Notes under the pieces: model-generated
The model's input: the letters and a program-made list of their open reading frames with translations, nothing else
What the model was told of the DNA's origin: nothing
Database searches by the model: none
Assembly (NCBI RefSeq): GCF_020400605.1
Contig: NZ_JAINRD010000016.1
Span: 62,001-126,000, forward strand
Length of the DNA stretch: 64,000 bases
Source of the DNA: Streptomyces aculeolatus
GTDB lineage: Bacteria > Actinomycetota > Actinomycetes > Streptomycetales > Streptomycetaceae
Direction: 5' to 3'
Shown: one piece after another, positions 46,928 to 55,386 of the stretch
Position numbering within the stretch: position 1 is the stretch's first letter
Layout of the letters: every line of letters begins with the position of its first letter
Made by a program: the position numbers and the translations under genes

Positions 46928-48229
46928 TCAGGAGGTCGGCAGGGCCTGCATGGCCGAGATGAAGCCGTCCTCGTCGAGCCCTCCGTTGAAGAACTGCTGG
47001 ACGGCCTTGTGCATGTCGGTGGCGGCGGACTGCGGGTACGCCTGGTCCCAGGAGAGCTGGAAGTGCGGTGCCTTCTCGACCAGGTCGTACTGGTACTTCG
47101 AGTACTCGGGGCTGGCCGCCTGGTCGAGGAAGTCCGGGGTGTTGGTCGTGGTCGGCAGGTTGCCGATGGACAACTGGTCCTTCACGAACGTGTCGGAGTA
47201 CATGAGCTTGAGGAACTCCGCGATGGCCTCGGGGTGTTCGGCCTTCTTCATCACCGCGTAGTAGTTGTTGGTGTTGCCGGCGAGGTTCGCGGCGTCGCCC
47301 TTGCCGCCGTCGACGGCGGGGAAGGCGCTGTAGCCGAGGTCCTCGGCGGCGAACTCCTCGTTCAGGCTCTGCTGGGTGGAGTAGTACCAGGAGCCCATCA
47401 GCTCGAAGCCGGCCTTGCCGGACGCGACGAGCTGGGCCGATCCGTTGTTGGTGAACTTCACCGAGTCGTACGTGTCCCCGAACGCGCCCGCGTCGACGAG
47501 TTCGCGGATCATGCCGAGCGCCTTGCGGCTGTCCTCGCTCTCCCACGCCTCCGTGTCGCCGTCCAGCGCCTGCTGGAACAGCTCGGGCCCGGCGATGCGG
47601 TCGTAGAGGTACTGGAACCACATCTGGGTGGGCCACATGTCGCCGCCGCCGAGCGCGATCGGGGTGACGCCGGCGTCCTTGAGCGCCTCCACCGCGTCCA
47701 GCAGGTCGTCCCAGGTCTCGGGCGGCTGCACGCCGGCCTCGTCCAGCACCTTCTTGTTGTGGAAGAGCATCACGGGCTGCGTGCCGCGCATGGGCACGCC
47801 GTACGACTTGCCGTCCACGACCGAGGCGTCGAAGACCGAGGGCAGGAAGTTGTCCTTCAGGCCCGGGTCCTTCTTGATGAAGTCGTCGAGCGGCAGGAGC
47901 AGGTCGGCGTCGACGAACGGCTTGATGCTGCCGCCGCCCCAGTGGAAGAAGACGTCGGGGGCCTGCGGGGTGCTGATGATCGTCTGCAGCTTCTGCTGGT
48001 AGTCGGCGCCCGGGATGGTGTCCAGACGGGCCTTGACCTCGGACGTCTTGTTGAACTCCTCGACGAGCTTCTTCTCCACCTTGTTGGTGGCGTCGCCGTA
48101 GACGAGAACCGTGAACTCGTTCTCGCCGGCCCCCGAATCGCCGTCGTCGCCGCAGGCCGCCAGGGTCAGCGTGAGCCCCAGCGCCACACCGCCGGCGAGT
48201 ATGCGGGGCATCCGCCTACGTGTCTTCAT
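46928..48229 (-). CDS. Sugar ABC transporter substrate-binding lipoprotein
   Basis: A 433-residue extracellular solute-binding protein of the carbohydrate type. The signal peptide ends in a lipobox LAAC (residues 23-26, lipidated C26). The mature part has the SBP_bac_1 fold with ADYQQKLQTIISTPQAPDVF, GVPMRGTQPVMLFHNKKVLD and WDDLLDAVEALKDAGVTPIA. The ATG at 48229 has GAGAGG upstream. As the first gene of the operon it is the likely main target of the divergent LacI regulator. The ligand is probably an oligosaccharide handled by the GH3 enzyme. Confidence 0.93.
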   Translation of the reverse strand: MKTRRRMPRILAGGVALGLTLTLAACGDDGDSGAGENEFTVLVYGDATNKVEKKLVEEFNKTSEVKARLDTIPGADYQQKLQTIISTPQAPDVFFHWGGGSIKPFVDADLLLPLDDFIKKDPGLKDNFLPSVFDASVVDGKSYGVPMRGTQPVMLFHNKKVLDEAGVQPPETWDDLLDAVEALKDAGVTPIALGGGDMWPTQMWFQYLYDRIAGPELFQQALDGDTEAWESEDSRKALGMIRELVDAGAFGDTYDSVKFTNNGSAQLVASGKAGFELMGSWYYSTQQSLNEEFAAEDLGYSAFPAVDGGKGDAANLAGNTNNYYAVMKKAEHPEAIAEFLKLMYSDTFVKDQLSIGNLPTTTNTPDFLDQAASPEYSKYQYDLVEKAPHFQLSWDQAYPQSAATDMHKAVQQFFNGGLDEDGFISAMQALPTS

Positions 48230-48241
48230 ACGTACGCCTCT

Positions 48242-48271
48242 CGAAAATTTCGTCCCGAACATCGAAAGTCC
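48242..48271. promoter_or_regulatory. Candidate LacI-type operators before the sugar-binding gene
   Basis: CGAAAATTTCG (48242-48252, arms CGAAA/TTTCG) lies 13 bases before the lipoprotein ATG and a second half-site TCGAAAG follows near 48263. LacI-family operators often have this CGAAA/TTTCG symmetry. A spaced inverted pair CACGGTCA (48304-48311) and TGACCGTG (48347-48354) lies closer to the regulator gene. The CebR site TGGGAGCGCTCCCA is absent. Confidence 0.45.
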
Positions 48272-48370
48272 ATGTAGGGCTGGACAGTAGGCGAGGCGTC
48301 GCACACGGTCAACGGGCCTGCGGGCACGCGACCAAACCGTTACCGCTGACCGTGCCTTATCCTTCGAACC

Positions 48371-49405
48371 ATGCGTGAAGACGACGACGTGGACGGCCGT
48401 GTGACCCTGGCCGAGGTAGCGACTCAGGCCGGGGTGTCCCTCTCGACGGTTTCGAAAGTTCTCAACGGGCGATCGGACGTCTCCCGGCCCACGCGCACGA
48501 AAGTCGAGCAGTTGCTGGAGACCCACGGCTACCGCCGCCGGGCCCAGGCGGCCCCACAGGCGCCGCTCATCGAGCTGGTCTTCCACGAGCTGGAGAGCAT
48601 CTGGGCGATGGAGCTGATCCGCGGCGTGGAGAACGTCGCCAAGCAGAACCACGCGAGCGTCGTGCTCACCGAGAGCGGTACGCGGCACGCGCCGGACCCC
48701 GACTGGATCGAGGGCGTCCTGCGGCGCCGCCCGCTGGGCGTGGTGCTGGTCTTCTCCACCCTGCCCGACCGGGTGAAGAAGCAACTGCGCTCGCGCGCCA
48801 TCCCCTTCGTCATCGTCGACCCGGCCGGCGACCCCGAGCCCGACGTGCCCTCCGTCGGCTCCGCCAACTGGTCCGGCGGCATGGCCGCCACCCGCCACCT
48901 CATCGAGCGCGGCCACCGGCGGATCGCCATCATCACCGGCCCCGAGGACATGATGTGCTCCCTCGCCCGGCTCGACGGCTTCCGCTCGGCGATGGCCATG
49001 GCGGGCCTGGACGTCGACCCGGCCCACGTCCGCTTCGGCGACTTCCACGTCCAGGGCGGCTTCGACCACGCGATGCAGCTGCTCGACGGCCCCGGCCGGC
49101 CGACCGCCGTGTTCGCCGGCAGCGACCTCCAGGCGCTCGGGGTGCTGGAGGCGGCCCGGCTGAAGGGGCTGAGCGTGCCGGACGAGCTGTCGGTCGTCGG
49201 CTACGACGACGTGCCGCTGGCCCAGTGGTCCAGCCCGGCGCTCACCACGGTCCACCAGCCGCTGCGGCAGATGGCGGAGGAGGCGGCGCAGATGCTGCTG
49301 CGCCCGCGGGAGCCCGGCAAGGGGGCGCTGCGCATGGAGCTGGCCACCCGGCTGGTGGTCCGGCAGAGCACGGCGGCGCCCGCGGAGCCCGCGGCCGGGG
49401 AGTAG
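48371..49405 (+). CDS. LacI-family transcriptional regulator of the sugar transporter
   Basis: A 344-residue repressor. The LacI HTH and hinge are VTLAEVATQAGVSLSTVSKV and LNGRSDVSR (residues 11-39). The effector domain (about 65-335) has VELVFHELESIW-like strands, ATRHLIERGHRRIAIITGP, FAGSDLQALGVLEAARL and DELSVVGYDDVPLAQWSSPA. It is divergent from the ABC importer and GH3 operon, which it very likely controls in response to the imported sugar. Confidence 0.92.
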   Translation: MREDDDVDGRVTLAEVATQAGVSLSTVSKVLNGRSDVSRPTRTKVEQLLETHGYRRRAQAAPQAPLIELVFHELESIWAMELIRGVENVAKQNHASVVLTESGTRHAPDPDWIEGVLRRRPLGVVLVFSTLPDRVKKQLRSRAIPFVIVDPAGDPEPDVPSVGSANWSGGMAATRHLIERGHRRIAIITGPEDMMCSLARLDGFRSAMAMAGLDVDPAHVRFGDFHVQGGFDHAMQLLDGPGRPTAVFAGSDLQALGVLEAARLKGLSVPDELSVVGYDDVPLAQWSSPALTTVHQPLRQMAEEAAQMLLRPREPGKGALRMELATRLVVRQSTAAPAEPAAGE

Positions 49406-49587
49406 GGTCCGGCGCTCCGCCGCGGGGGTCCGCCGACATGCCGTACGCCGTCCGGGGCCCCGCACACCCGCCGCGCGACTCCGACCGGCAACCTCCCGCC
49501 GTCCGGCGGCAACCCAGGGCCGGAGCGTGCCGCCGCAGGGCGGTGCGCATCCCCCCACCCGCACACGTACCGGACGGAGAGCAGCAC

Positions 49588-50559
49588 ATGCGCACGCACA
49601 GGAGGAAGCCCCGTACCACGCTCGTCGTCGCCACCGCGACGGTCACCGCCGCCGCCACCGCCGCCCTGCTGGTCCCGGGCGCGATGGCCGACGACGCCGC
49701 CCCGGCCGCGGCCGCGGCCGCGCCGATCGGGTTCGGCGCCGGCACCACCGGCGGGGCCGGCGGCCCGACGGAGAGGGTCTCGGACGCGGCCGCGTTCACC
49801 GAGGCGGTGCAGAGCGACGGCCCGCGGATCGTCGAGGTCGACGGCACCATCCAGCTCGACGACATGACCAAGGTCGCGTCCGACAAGACCGTCGTCGGCG
49901 TGGGCGGCAACGGCCGCATCAGCGGCGGCGGCGGGCTGAACATCAGCGAGGTCAGCAACGTCATCGTGCAGAACCTGACCATCTCCGGCAGCGACGACGA
50001 CAACGTCAACGTCCAGTACGCCACGGACATCTGGCTGGACCACAACACGCTGACGGACGCGAGCGACGGCAACCTGGACATCAAGCGCGCCTCGGACGAC
50101 ATCACGGTCTCGTGGAACCACTTCCACGGCCAGGACAAGAACGCGCTGCTCGGCCACAGCGACGACAACGCGGGCGAGGACGCCGACGCCCTGCACGTCA
50201 CGTACGCGTTCAACTGGTTCGACGGCACCAACCAGCGCAACCCCCGGGTCCGCTTCGGCAACCCGGTGCACGTCCTCAACAACTACTACGACGACATCGG
50301 CTCCTACGGCGTCGCCTCCACCGAGGACGCCGGCGTGCTGGTCGAGGGCAACTACTTCGAGAACACCGAGGACCCCTTCCACCTCGGCGAGGCCAGCTCG
50401 GGACCCGGCACGATCGAGGCCCGTGACAACCACTTCGAGAACTCCGGCACCGGAGAGGCCGGCGGCTCCGTCGACGGCATCCCGTACGACTACGACGTAC
50501 AGCCCGCCCAGGGCGTCAAGAGCACCGTGACGCAGGGCGCCGGCGCCGGGAACCTCTGA
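49588..50559 (+). CDS. Secreted pectate lyase (polysaccharide lyase family 1)
   Basis: Cleaves polygalacturonate by beta-elimination with Ca2+. The 323-residue protein has a Sec or Tat-like signal (RRKPRTT, then a hydrophobic stretch to about residue 34) and a right-handed beta-helix. Visible signatures are NVIVQNLTISGSD, the Ca-binding IWLDHNTLTDASDGNLDIKR segment and the PL1 motif RNPRVRFGNPVHV with the catalytic arginine. The ATG at 49588 has GGAGAG upstream. A large inverted repeat follows. Plant cell-wall use is consistent with the adjacent oligosaccharide importer. Confidence 0.9.
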   Translation: MRTHRRKPRTTLVVATATVTAAATAALLVPGAMADDAAPAAAAAAPIGFGAGTTGGAGGPTERVSDAAAFTEAVQSDGPRIVEVDGTIQLDDMTKVASDKTVVGVGGNGRISGGGGLNISEVSNVIVQNLTISGSDDDNVNVQYATDIWLDHNTLTDASDGNLDIKRASDDITVSWNHFHGQDKNALLGHSDDNAGEDADALHVTYAFNWFDGTNQRNPRVRFGNPVHVLNNYYDDIGSYGVASTEDAGVLVEGNYFENTEDPFHLGEASSGPGTIEARDNHFENSGTGEAGGSVDGIPYDYDVQPAQGVKSTVTQGAGAGNL

Positions 50560-50564
50560 GAGCG

Positions 50565-50640
50565 GCGCTGCGCGCCGCGGCCCGCCGCGGGACTCGTCCT
50601 GCCCCTCCCGCGGCACGGAGTGCGCCGCGGCGCGCAGCGC
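50565..50640. terminator. Long nested inverted repeat after the pectate lyase gene
   Basis: Perfect 17-base arms GCGCTGCGCGCCGCGGC (50565-50581) and its complement (50624-50640), with a second inner inverted repeat (GCCGCGGGA / TCCCGCGGC) in the loop. It acts probably as a strong terminator. The rest of the gap to the next gene shows no coding sequence. Confidence 0.7.
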
Positions 50641-50851
50641 TTCACCGGCGTACGGCACCGCCGTCCGGCCAGCCGGCACATGCCCGACATGGCGGACGGC
50701 GGACGGAACTCCCCTCCCCCGGGGCGGGGTTGCGGTATTCAGCGGGCACGGCCGCGCGGGTTATCCTCCTGCGCACCAGGGGCTCCGCCCCGACCGTGCG
50801 AGCGCACGCACCGTTCCCCCACACCCTCAACCCCACCCCAGGAGGGTCACC

Positions 50852-51985
50852 ATGAGAGTGCGTACCATCTCGGCGATCGCCGCCGGGTTCTGCCTCGCCG
50901 TCTCCGGCGTCGCGCTGTCCGCGGCCAGCGCGGACCCGCCCGCCGACTCCGCCCAGGCGGCGGTCGAGCTGACGACCGTGGCCGAGGCGCAGAACCCGAG
51001 CGCGGGCACCGCGGGCCCCGGCGACTCCGTCTGGATCGCCGAACGCGCGGGCACGGTCCGGGTCCTCACCGACTCCGGCCTCGGCGAGCCCGTGCTCGAC
51101 ATCTCGGACGAGACTACGACGGACGGCGAGCGCGGGCTGCTCGGCGTCGCCTTCGACCCGGGCTTCGAGCACTTCTACATATCCTTCACCGACCGGGAGG
51201 GCACCAGCACCATCGACGAGTTCGCCGTCGCCGACGGCGCGCTCGACCCGGACTCCCGGCGCACCGTCCTCACCCAGGAGCAGCCGTACTCCAACCACAA
51301 CGGCGGCCAGATCTCCTTCGGCCCCGACGGGATGCTGTACATCGCCCTCGGCGACGGCGGCGCCGGCGGCGACCCGCACGACTACGGCCAGAACCTCGGC
51401 ACGCTGCTCGGCAAGATGCTGCGGATCGACCCGGCCGGCGGCGACCCGTACGCGATCCCCGAGGACAACCCCTTCGTCGACGACGCGGAGGCGAAGGGCG
51501 AGATCTGGGCGTACGGGCTGCGCAACCCGTGGCGCTTCTCCTTCGACGCCCAGACCGGCGACCTGTGGATCGGCGACGTCGGGCAGAACAAGGTCGAGGA
51601 GATCGACCACGCCCCGGCTGGCAGCCCCGGCGGCGAGAACTACGGCTGGGGCCGGATGGAGGGCTCGCAGGTCTTCGACGGCGAGGAGCCGGCGAACCAC
51701 GTGCCGCCGGTCCACGAGTACGGGCGCGACGGGCTCGGCTGCTCCGTCACCGGCGGCTTCGTCTACCGCGGCGAGGCGATCCCGGACCTGGCCGGCCAGT
51801 ACCTGTTCAGCGACTACTGCGACGGCACGGTGCGCGCGCTGGAGGTCGAGAACGGCGAGGTCGTCGGTGAGAACGACCTCGGCGTCAGCGGCGGCGAGGT
51901 GATCTCCTTCGTCCAGGGCGGCGACAACGAGCTGTACGTGCTCGACATCGGCGGCCCGATCCAGCGGCTGGACGCGGCCGGCTGA
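50852..51985 (+). CDS. Secreted PQQ-type soluble sugar dehydrogenase
   Basis: A 377-residue exported beta-propeller enzyme of the soluble aldose/glucose-sorbosone dehydrogenase family. A signal peptide covers about residues 1-27. Family features: NHNGGQISFGPDGMLYIALG, DPHDYGQNLGTLLGKMLRID, IWAYGLRNPWRFSFD, LWIGDVGQNKVEEI and NYGWGRMEG. The ATG at 50852 has CAGGAGGGT just before it. It would oxidise aldoses outside the cell with PQQ, but the source of PQQ is not encoded here. Confidence 0.88.
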   Translation: MRVRTISAIAAGFCLAVSGVALSAASADPPADSAQAAVELTTVAEAQNPSAGTAGPGDSVWIAERAGTVRVLTDSGLGEPVLDISDETTTDGERGLLGVAFDPGFEHFYISFTDREGTSTIDEFAVADGALDPDSRRTVLTQEQPYSNHNGGQISFGPDGMLYIALGDGGAGGDPHDYGQNLGTLLGKMLRIDPAGGDPYAIPEDNPFVDDAEAKGEIWAYGLRNPWRFSFDAQTGDLWIGDVGQNKVEEIDHAPAGSPGGENYGWGRMEGSQVFDGEEPANHVPPVHEYGRDGLGCSVTGGFVYRGEAIPDLAGQYLFSDYCDGTVRALEVENGEVVGENDLGVSGGEVISFVQGGDNELYVLDIGGPIQRLDAAG

Positions 51986-52027
51986 CGACCGCACCGCCCG
52001 CAGGACCCACAGGACCCGCACGGGTCA

Positions 52028-52061
52028 GCCCGCGGGCCGCCGCATCGCGCGGCCCGCGGGC
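52028..52061 (+). terminator. Terminator after the sugar dehydrogenase gene
   Basis: Perfect 13-bp stem GCCCGCGGGCCGC / GCGGCCCGCGGGC around an 8-base loop, 43 bases after the stop. Confidence 0.7.
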
Positions 52062-52104
52062 ACTCTCGTGCGCACGCCCTGTTCCGGTGGCGGGCGCGGA
52101 ACGT

Positions 52105-52116
52105 TACCGTTCGGTA
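52105..52116. promoter_or_regulatory. Operator-like dyad abutting the SDR start codon
   Basis: TACCGTTCGGTA (arms TACCG/CGGTA) ends one base before the SDR ATG. TetR-family sites often look like this. Repressor binding would block the start region; no TetR gene is adjacent. Confidence 0.4.
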
Positions 52117-52117
52117 G

Positions 52118-53092
52118 ATGAAGCGACCGGCGTTGAAGGACCTGACGGGACGGCGGATCTTCGTCACCGGTGCCGCGGGCGGCATCGGCCGCGCCACCGC
52201 CGCGCTGGCCGCGGCCCGCGGTGCGGAGCTGTACCTCACCGATCTGGACGAGGACGGCCTCGGCACCACCGCCGCGCGGATCCGGGCCGGCGGCGGGACC
52301 GTGCGCTACACCGGCGCCGCCGACATCGCCGACCTGGATGCCGTACGGGCCGTGGCCGACGGCGCGCACGCCGCGGCCGGCGGGCCGATGGACATCGTCA
52401 TGAACATCGCCGGGATCTCCGCGTGGGGCACGGTGGAGCACCTGGAGCACCGGCACTGGCGCGCCATGGTCGAGGTCAACCTGATGGGGCCGGTGCACGT
52501 CATCGAGACCTTCGTGCCGCCGATGATCGCGGCCGGCCGCGGCGGGCACCTCGTCAACGTCTCCTCGGCGGCCGGACTACTGGGGCTGCCGTGGCACGCG
52601 GCGTACAGCGCGGGCAAGTTCGGGCTGCGCGGCGTCTCCGAGGTGCTCCGCTTCGACCTGCGCCGGCACGGCATCGGCGTGAGCCTGGTCTGCCCGGGCG
52701 CGGTGGACACGCCGCTGACCGAGACCGTGGACATCGTCGGCGTCGACAAGCAGAGCAAGGCGTTCAAGCGGCTCCAGGCGGGCTTCCGCAGACAGGCGGA
52801 GTCGCCGGAGGAGGTCGCCGAGATGATCCTCAAGGGCGTGGAGCGCAACCGCTACCTGGTGCACACCTCCGGGCGGGTACGGGCCGCGCACGGGCTGCAG
52901 CGCGCCGCACCGCCGCTGTACGCGCTGGCGATGCGGGCGATGAACTCCGCCACCCACCGGCTGCTGCGCCGCGCGGTCCTCACCCCGCCGGCCCCGAGCG
53001 CGCGGAACGAGCCGCCCGCGCCGGCCGGCCCGGCAGGTCCGGGCGGTCCGGGCGGCGAGCCGGCGCGGCAGGGGAAGGGGGACGTGCGGTGA
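52118..53092 (+). CDS. Short-chain dehydrogenase/reductase
   Basis: A 324-residue SDR. The cofactor motif is TGAAGGIG (17-24), with NIAGIS-type strand 4 and the catalytic Y163 and K167 in AAYSAGKFG; the upstream serine pair is in VNVSSAAG. A conserved C-terminal extension beyond residue 255 (RFRRQAESPEEVAEMILKGV region, then a Pro/Gly-rich tail) is larger than in the classical 250-residue SDR. The stop overlaps the start of the next gene (GTGA). The substrate is unknown; the pairing with an AhpD-like protein suggests a detoxification or lipid-redox role. Confidence 0.87.
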   Translation: MKRPALKDLTGRRIFVTGAAGGIGRATAALAAARGAELYLTDLDEDGLGTTAARIRAGGGTVRYTGAADIADLDAVRAVADGAHAAAGGPMDIVMNIAGISAWGTVEHLEHRHWRAMVEVNLMGPVHVIETFVPPMIAAGRGGHLVNVSSAAGLLGLPWHAAYSAGKFGLRGVSEVLRFDLRRHGIGVSLVCPGAVDTPLTETVDIVGVDKQSKAFKRLQAGFRRQAESPEEVAEMILKGVERNRYLVHTSGRVRAAHGLQRAAPPLYALAMRAMNSATHRLLRRAVLTPPAPSARNEPPAPAGPAGPGGPGGEPARQGKGDVR

Positions 53093-53628
53093 GCGCGCCG
53101 CGCATCGCCCCCGGCGGGCGCCGCGACGTGGGCCCGGCCACCTGGCTGCTCAGCCGCGCGGCGGGCCGCGTCGGCGGCACCCGGCCGCCGGCGCTCTTCC
53201 TCGTCCTCGGCCGGCACCGCCGGCTCTTCCACGGCTGGCTGCGGTTCGCCGGCCGGCTGATGCCCCGCGGCACGCTGCCGCGCCGGGAGACCGAGCTGGT
53301 GATCCTGCGGGTGGCGCATCTGCGCGCCTGCGCGTACGAGTTCGAGCACCACCGCAGGCTCGGCCGCCGCGCCGGGGTGACCGCCGCCGACGTCGAGCGC
53401 GTCGAGGCCGGCCCCGAGGCGGCCGGCTGGACGGAGCGGGAGCGCGCGCTGCTGGCCGCCGTCGACGCGCTGCACCGGCACCGGGACCTGGACGACGCGC
53501 TCTGGCGGCGGCTGCGTACCCATCTGGACGAGAAGGCCGCCATCGAACTGCTGCTGCTCGCCGGGCACTACGAGATGCTCGCCACCACCATCACAGCGCT
53601 GCGCCTGGAGCCCGACCCGCCCCGCTAG
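53089..53628 (+). CDS. Carboxymuconolactone decarboxylase (AhpD-like) family protein
   Basis: A 179-residue all-helical protein of the CMD family. The signature ETELVILRVAHLRACAYEFE is followed by HHRRLGRRAGV. C81 and the following histidines lie where CMD/AhpD proteins place their active-site residues, but the second Cys of the AhpD CxxC pair is missing, so peroxidase-partner activity is doubtful. The GTG at 53089 overlaps the SDR stop, and GGGGAAGGGGG lies upstream, so the pair is co-translated. Confidence 0.82.
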   Translation: MSAPRIAPGGRRDVGPATWLLSRAAGRVGGTRPPALFLVLGRHRRLFHGWLRFAGRLMPRGTLPRRETELVILRVAHLRACAYEFEHHRRLGRRAGVTAADVERVEAGPEAAGWTERERALLAAVDALHRHRDLDDALWRRLRTHLDEKAAIELLLLAGHYEMLATTITALRLEPDPPR

Positions 53629-53651
53629 CGAGGCTTCCACGACCCGCCCGT

Positions 53652-53667
53652 ACCCCCGGCCGGGGGT
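53652..53667 (+). terminator. Perfect 16-bp palindrome after the SDR-CMD pair
   Basis: ACCCCCGGCCGGGGGT, 24 bases after the CMD stop; a plausible but loop-less terminator. Confidence 0.4.
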
Positions 53668-53700
53668 CGGCATTCGGTCGTTCCACAGTTTTCCGACCAA

Positions 53701-53713
53701 TTTTCTAGGAAAA
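53701..53713. promoter_or_regulatory. CTAGGAA-containing palindrome upstream of the leader peptide
   Basis: TTTTCTAGGAAAA (arms TTTTC/GAAAA) lies 40 bases before the leader-peptide ATG, in a conspicuously A+T-rich patch. A TTGACG hexamer follows at 53717-53722. The same CTAGGAA word recurs in an inverted repeat upstream of the FAD-TPR gene (57234-57265). Confidence 0.5.
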
Positions 53714-53752
53714 CCATTGACGCAGGCCAGCGCGGTACGGAGGATGGTGGGC

Positions 53753-53836
53753 ATGTCCTCGACGCGGGCGCCTCTCTTCCGCCGCAGGCACGTCGACTTC
53801 TGTCACGTGGCCAGCGCGGTCTGCCGTCACGGCTAG
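53753..53836 (+). CDS. Short Cys-containing leader peptide (sulfur-type attenuator)
   Basis: A 27-residue peptide too short for routine gene calling. It contains RRRHVDFCHVASAVC, which fits the actinobacterial RRHVDL...SAxC leader-peptide family found upstream of sulfur-metabolism genes. The ATG at 53753 is preceded by GGAGG (53740-53744). The two cysteines (in DFCHV and SAVC) suggest that translation speed reports cysteine supply, although stalling is not demonstrated. It lies 105 bases ahead of the arylsulfatase gene and probably controls it by attenuation. Confidence 0.75.
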   Translation: MSSTRAPLFRRRHVDFCHVASAVCRHG

Positions 53837-53941
53837 CCGCCGGTCGGCCTCCTCCGCTTTCCGTGACCCACCCGCGCCGCGGCCGTCGCCGTCCGTGCGC
53901 CGGTGGGCCGCCTCCCCCTGCCCTCCGTCCTCGGGAGACCC

Positions 53942-55348
53942 ATGTCCTCCTCGCCGTCCCGCCGCGCCTTCGGCGGACTGCTCGGCTCCGCCGCCACCGC
54001 GGCCGCCCTCGGCGCCGCCGCCCCGCCCGCCGCCGCCGAAACCTCCGAGACCCCGTTCCGCGCCGCCGCCCACCGCACCGGGCGGCGGCCCAACATCCTC
54101 TTCGTACTCGCCGACGACCTCGGCTGGGCCGACCTCTCCAGCTACGGGTCCCCGCACATCCGCACCCCGCACCTGGACCGGCTCGCCCGCCAGGGCGTGC
54201 GGTTCACCCAGGCGTACTCGGGCTCGGCGACCTGCTCGCCGACCCGCTTCTCCCTCTACACCGGCCGGCACCCCGGGCGTACGGAGGGCGGGCTCGCCGA
54301 GCCGATCGCCGACAAATCCGCGGGCCTGGAGCCCGGCCACCCGACGCTGGCGTCGCTGCTGCGCGACGCCGGGTACGACACGGCGCTCATCGGCAAGTGG
54401 CACTGCGGCTTCCTGCCCGACTACAGCCCCACCCGCTCCGGCTGGGACAGCTTCTTCGGCAACTTCGGCGGCGCCCTGGAGTACTACTCCAAGCTCGGCT
54501 CCGGCGGCGAGTACGACCTGTACGAGGGCGAGGTCGAGTACCGCGACCTGCGCTACTACACCAGAGTGCTCACCGAGCGGGCCGTACGGCACCTGCGCAC
54601 CCGCGACGAGCGGCCCTGGCTGCTCAACCTCAACTTCACCACCCCGCACTGGCCGTGGATCGCCGACGGCGACGAGGCGGAGAGCGCCGAGATCGTCCGC
54701 CGCATCAAGGCCGGCGACCGCCGCGCCCTGTGGCACGCCGACGGCGGGTCGCTGGAGAAGTACCGCGAGATGGTCGAGGACCTCGACCGCTCCGTCGGCC
54801 AGGTGCTCGCCGCGCTGCGCGCGGGCGGGCAGGAGCGGGACACCCTCGTCGTCTTCGCCAGCGACAACGGCGGCGAGCGCTGGTCCCACCAGTGGCCCCT
54901 GTCCGGTGAGAAGGCGTCGCTCCAGGAGGGCGGGATACGCATACCGCAGATCGCCCGCTGGCCCGCGCGGCTCGACGGCGGCCAGGTCAGCCACGTGCCG
55001 CTGTACTCCCCCGACTGGACCGCCACGCTGCTGGAGCTGGGCGGTGCCCGTCCGGCCGTCTCCCACCCGCTGGACGGCCGCAGCCTCGCCGGCTACCTGC
55101 TGCGCGGCGAGGACCCGCCCGGGCGCGACCTGTTCTGGCGGGTGCGCGGCGAGCGGGCGCTGCGCCGCGGCGACTGGAAGTACCACCGCGGCAAGGACGG
55201 CGCGGACCGCCTCTTCGACCTCGCCCACGACCCGCGCGAGCGGGCCGACAAGTCGACCGTACGGCCCGAACTGCTGGCCCGGCTGCGTACCGCGTGGGAG
55301 GAGACGGACGCCGGCCTGCTGCCGTACCCCGCACCGGCCGCCGGCTGA
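53942..55348 (+). CDS. Tat-exported arylsulfatase
   Basis: A 468-residue sulfatase. The twin-arginine signal SRRAFGGLLG plus a hydrophobic Ala-rich stretch ends near residue 32. Formylglycine comes from C98 in CSPTR (98-102), followed by FSLYTGRHPG; metal ligands lie in VLADDLGWADLSSYG and FASDNGGER. The enzyme would release sulfate from external aryl or sugar sulfates. The ATG at 53942 follows GGGAG. It lies behind a Cys-containing leader peptide, so expression is likely tied to sulfur limitation. Maturation needs a formylglycine-generating enzyme encoded elsewhere. Confidence 0.9.
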   Translation: MSSSPSRRAFGGLLGSAATAAALGAAAPPAAAETSETPFRAAAHRTGRRPNILFVLADDLGWADLSSYGSPHIRTPHLDRLARQGVRFTQAYSGSATCSPTRFSLYTGRHPGRTEGGLAEPIADKSAGLEPGHPTLASLLRDAGYDTALIGKWHCGFLPDYSPTRSGWDSFFGNFGGALEYYSKLGSGGEYDLYEGEVEYRDLRYYTRVLTERAVRHLRTRDERPWLLNLNFTTPHWPWIADGDEAESAEIVRRIKAGDRRALWHADGGSLEKYREMVEDLDRSVGQVLAALRAGGQERDTLVVFASDNGGERWSHQWPLSGEKASLQEGGIRIPQIARWPARLDGGQVSHVPLYSPDWTATLLELGGARPAVSHPLDGRSLAGYLLRGEDPPGRDLFWRVRGERALRRGDWKYHRGKDGADRLFDLAHDPRERADKSTVRPELLARLRTAWEETDAGLLPYPAPAAG

Positions 55349-55386
55349 CCGCCCGCCCCGCTCCGACACCCGAAGGAGACCGACCG

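Noticed and set aside
48230..48370. CebR palindrome controlling the sugar importer
   Set aside because: TGGGAGCGCTCCCA does not occur in the divergent region.
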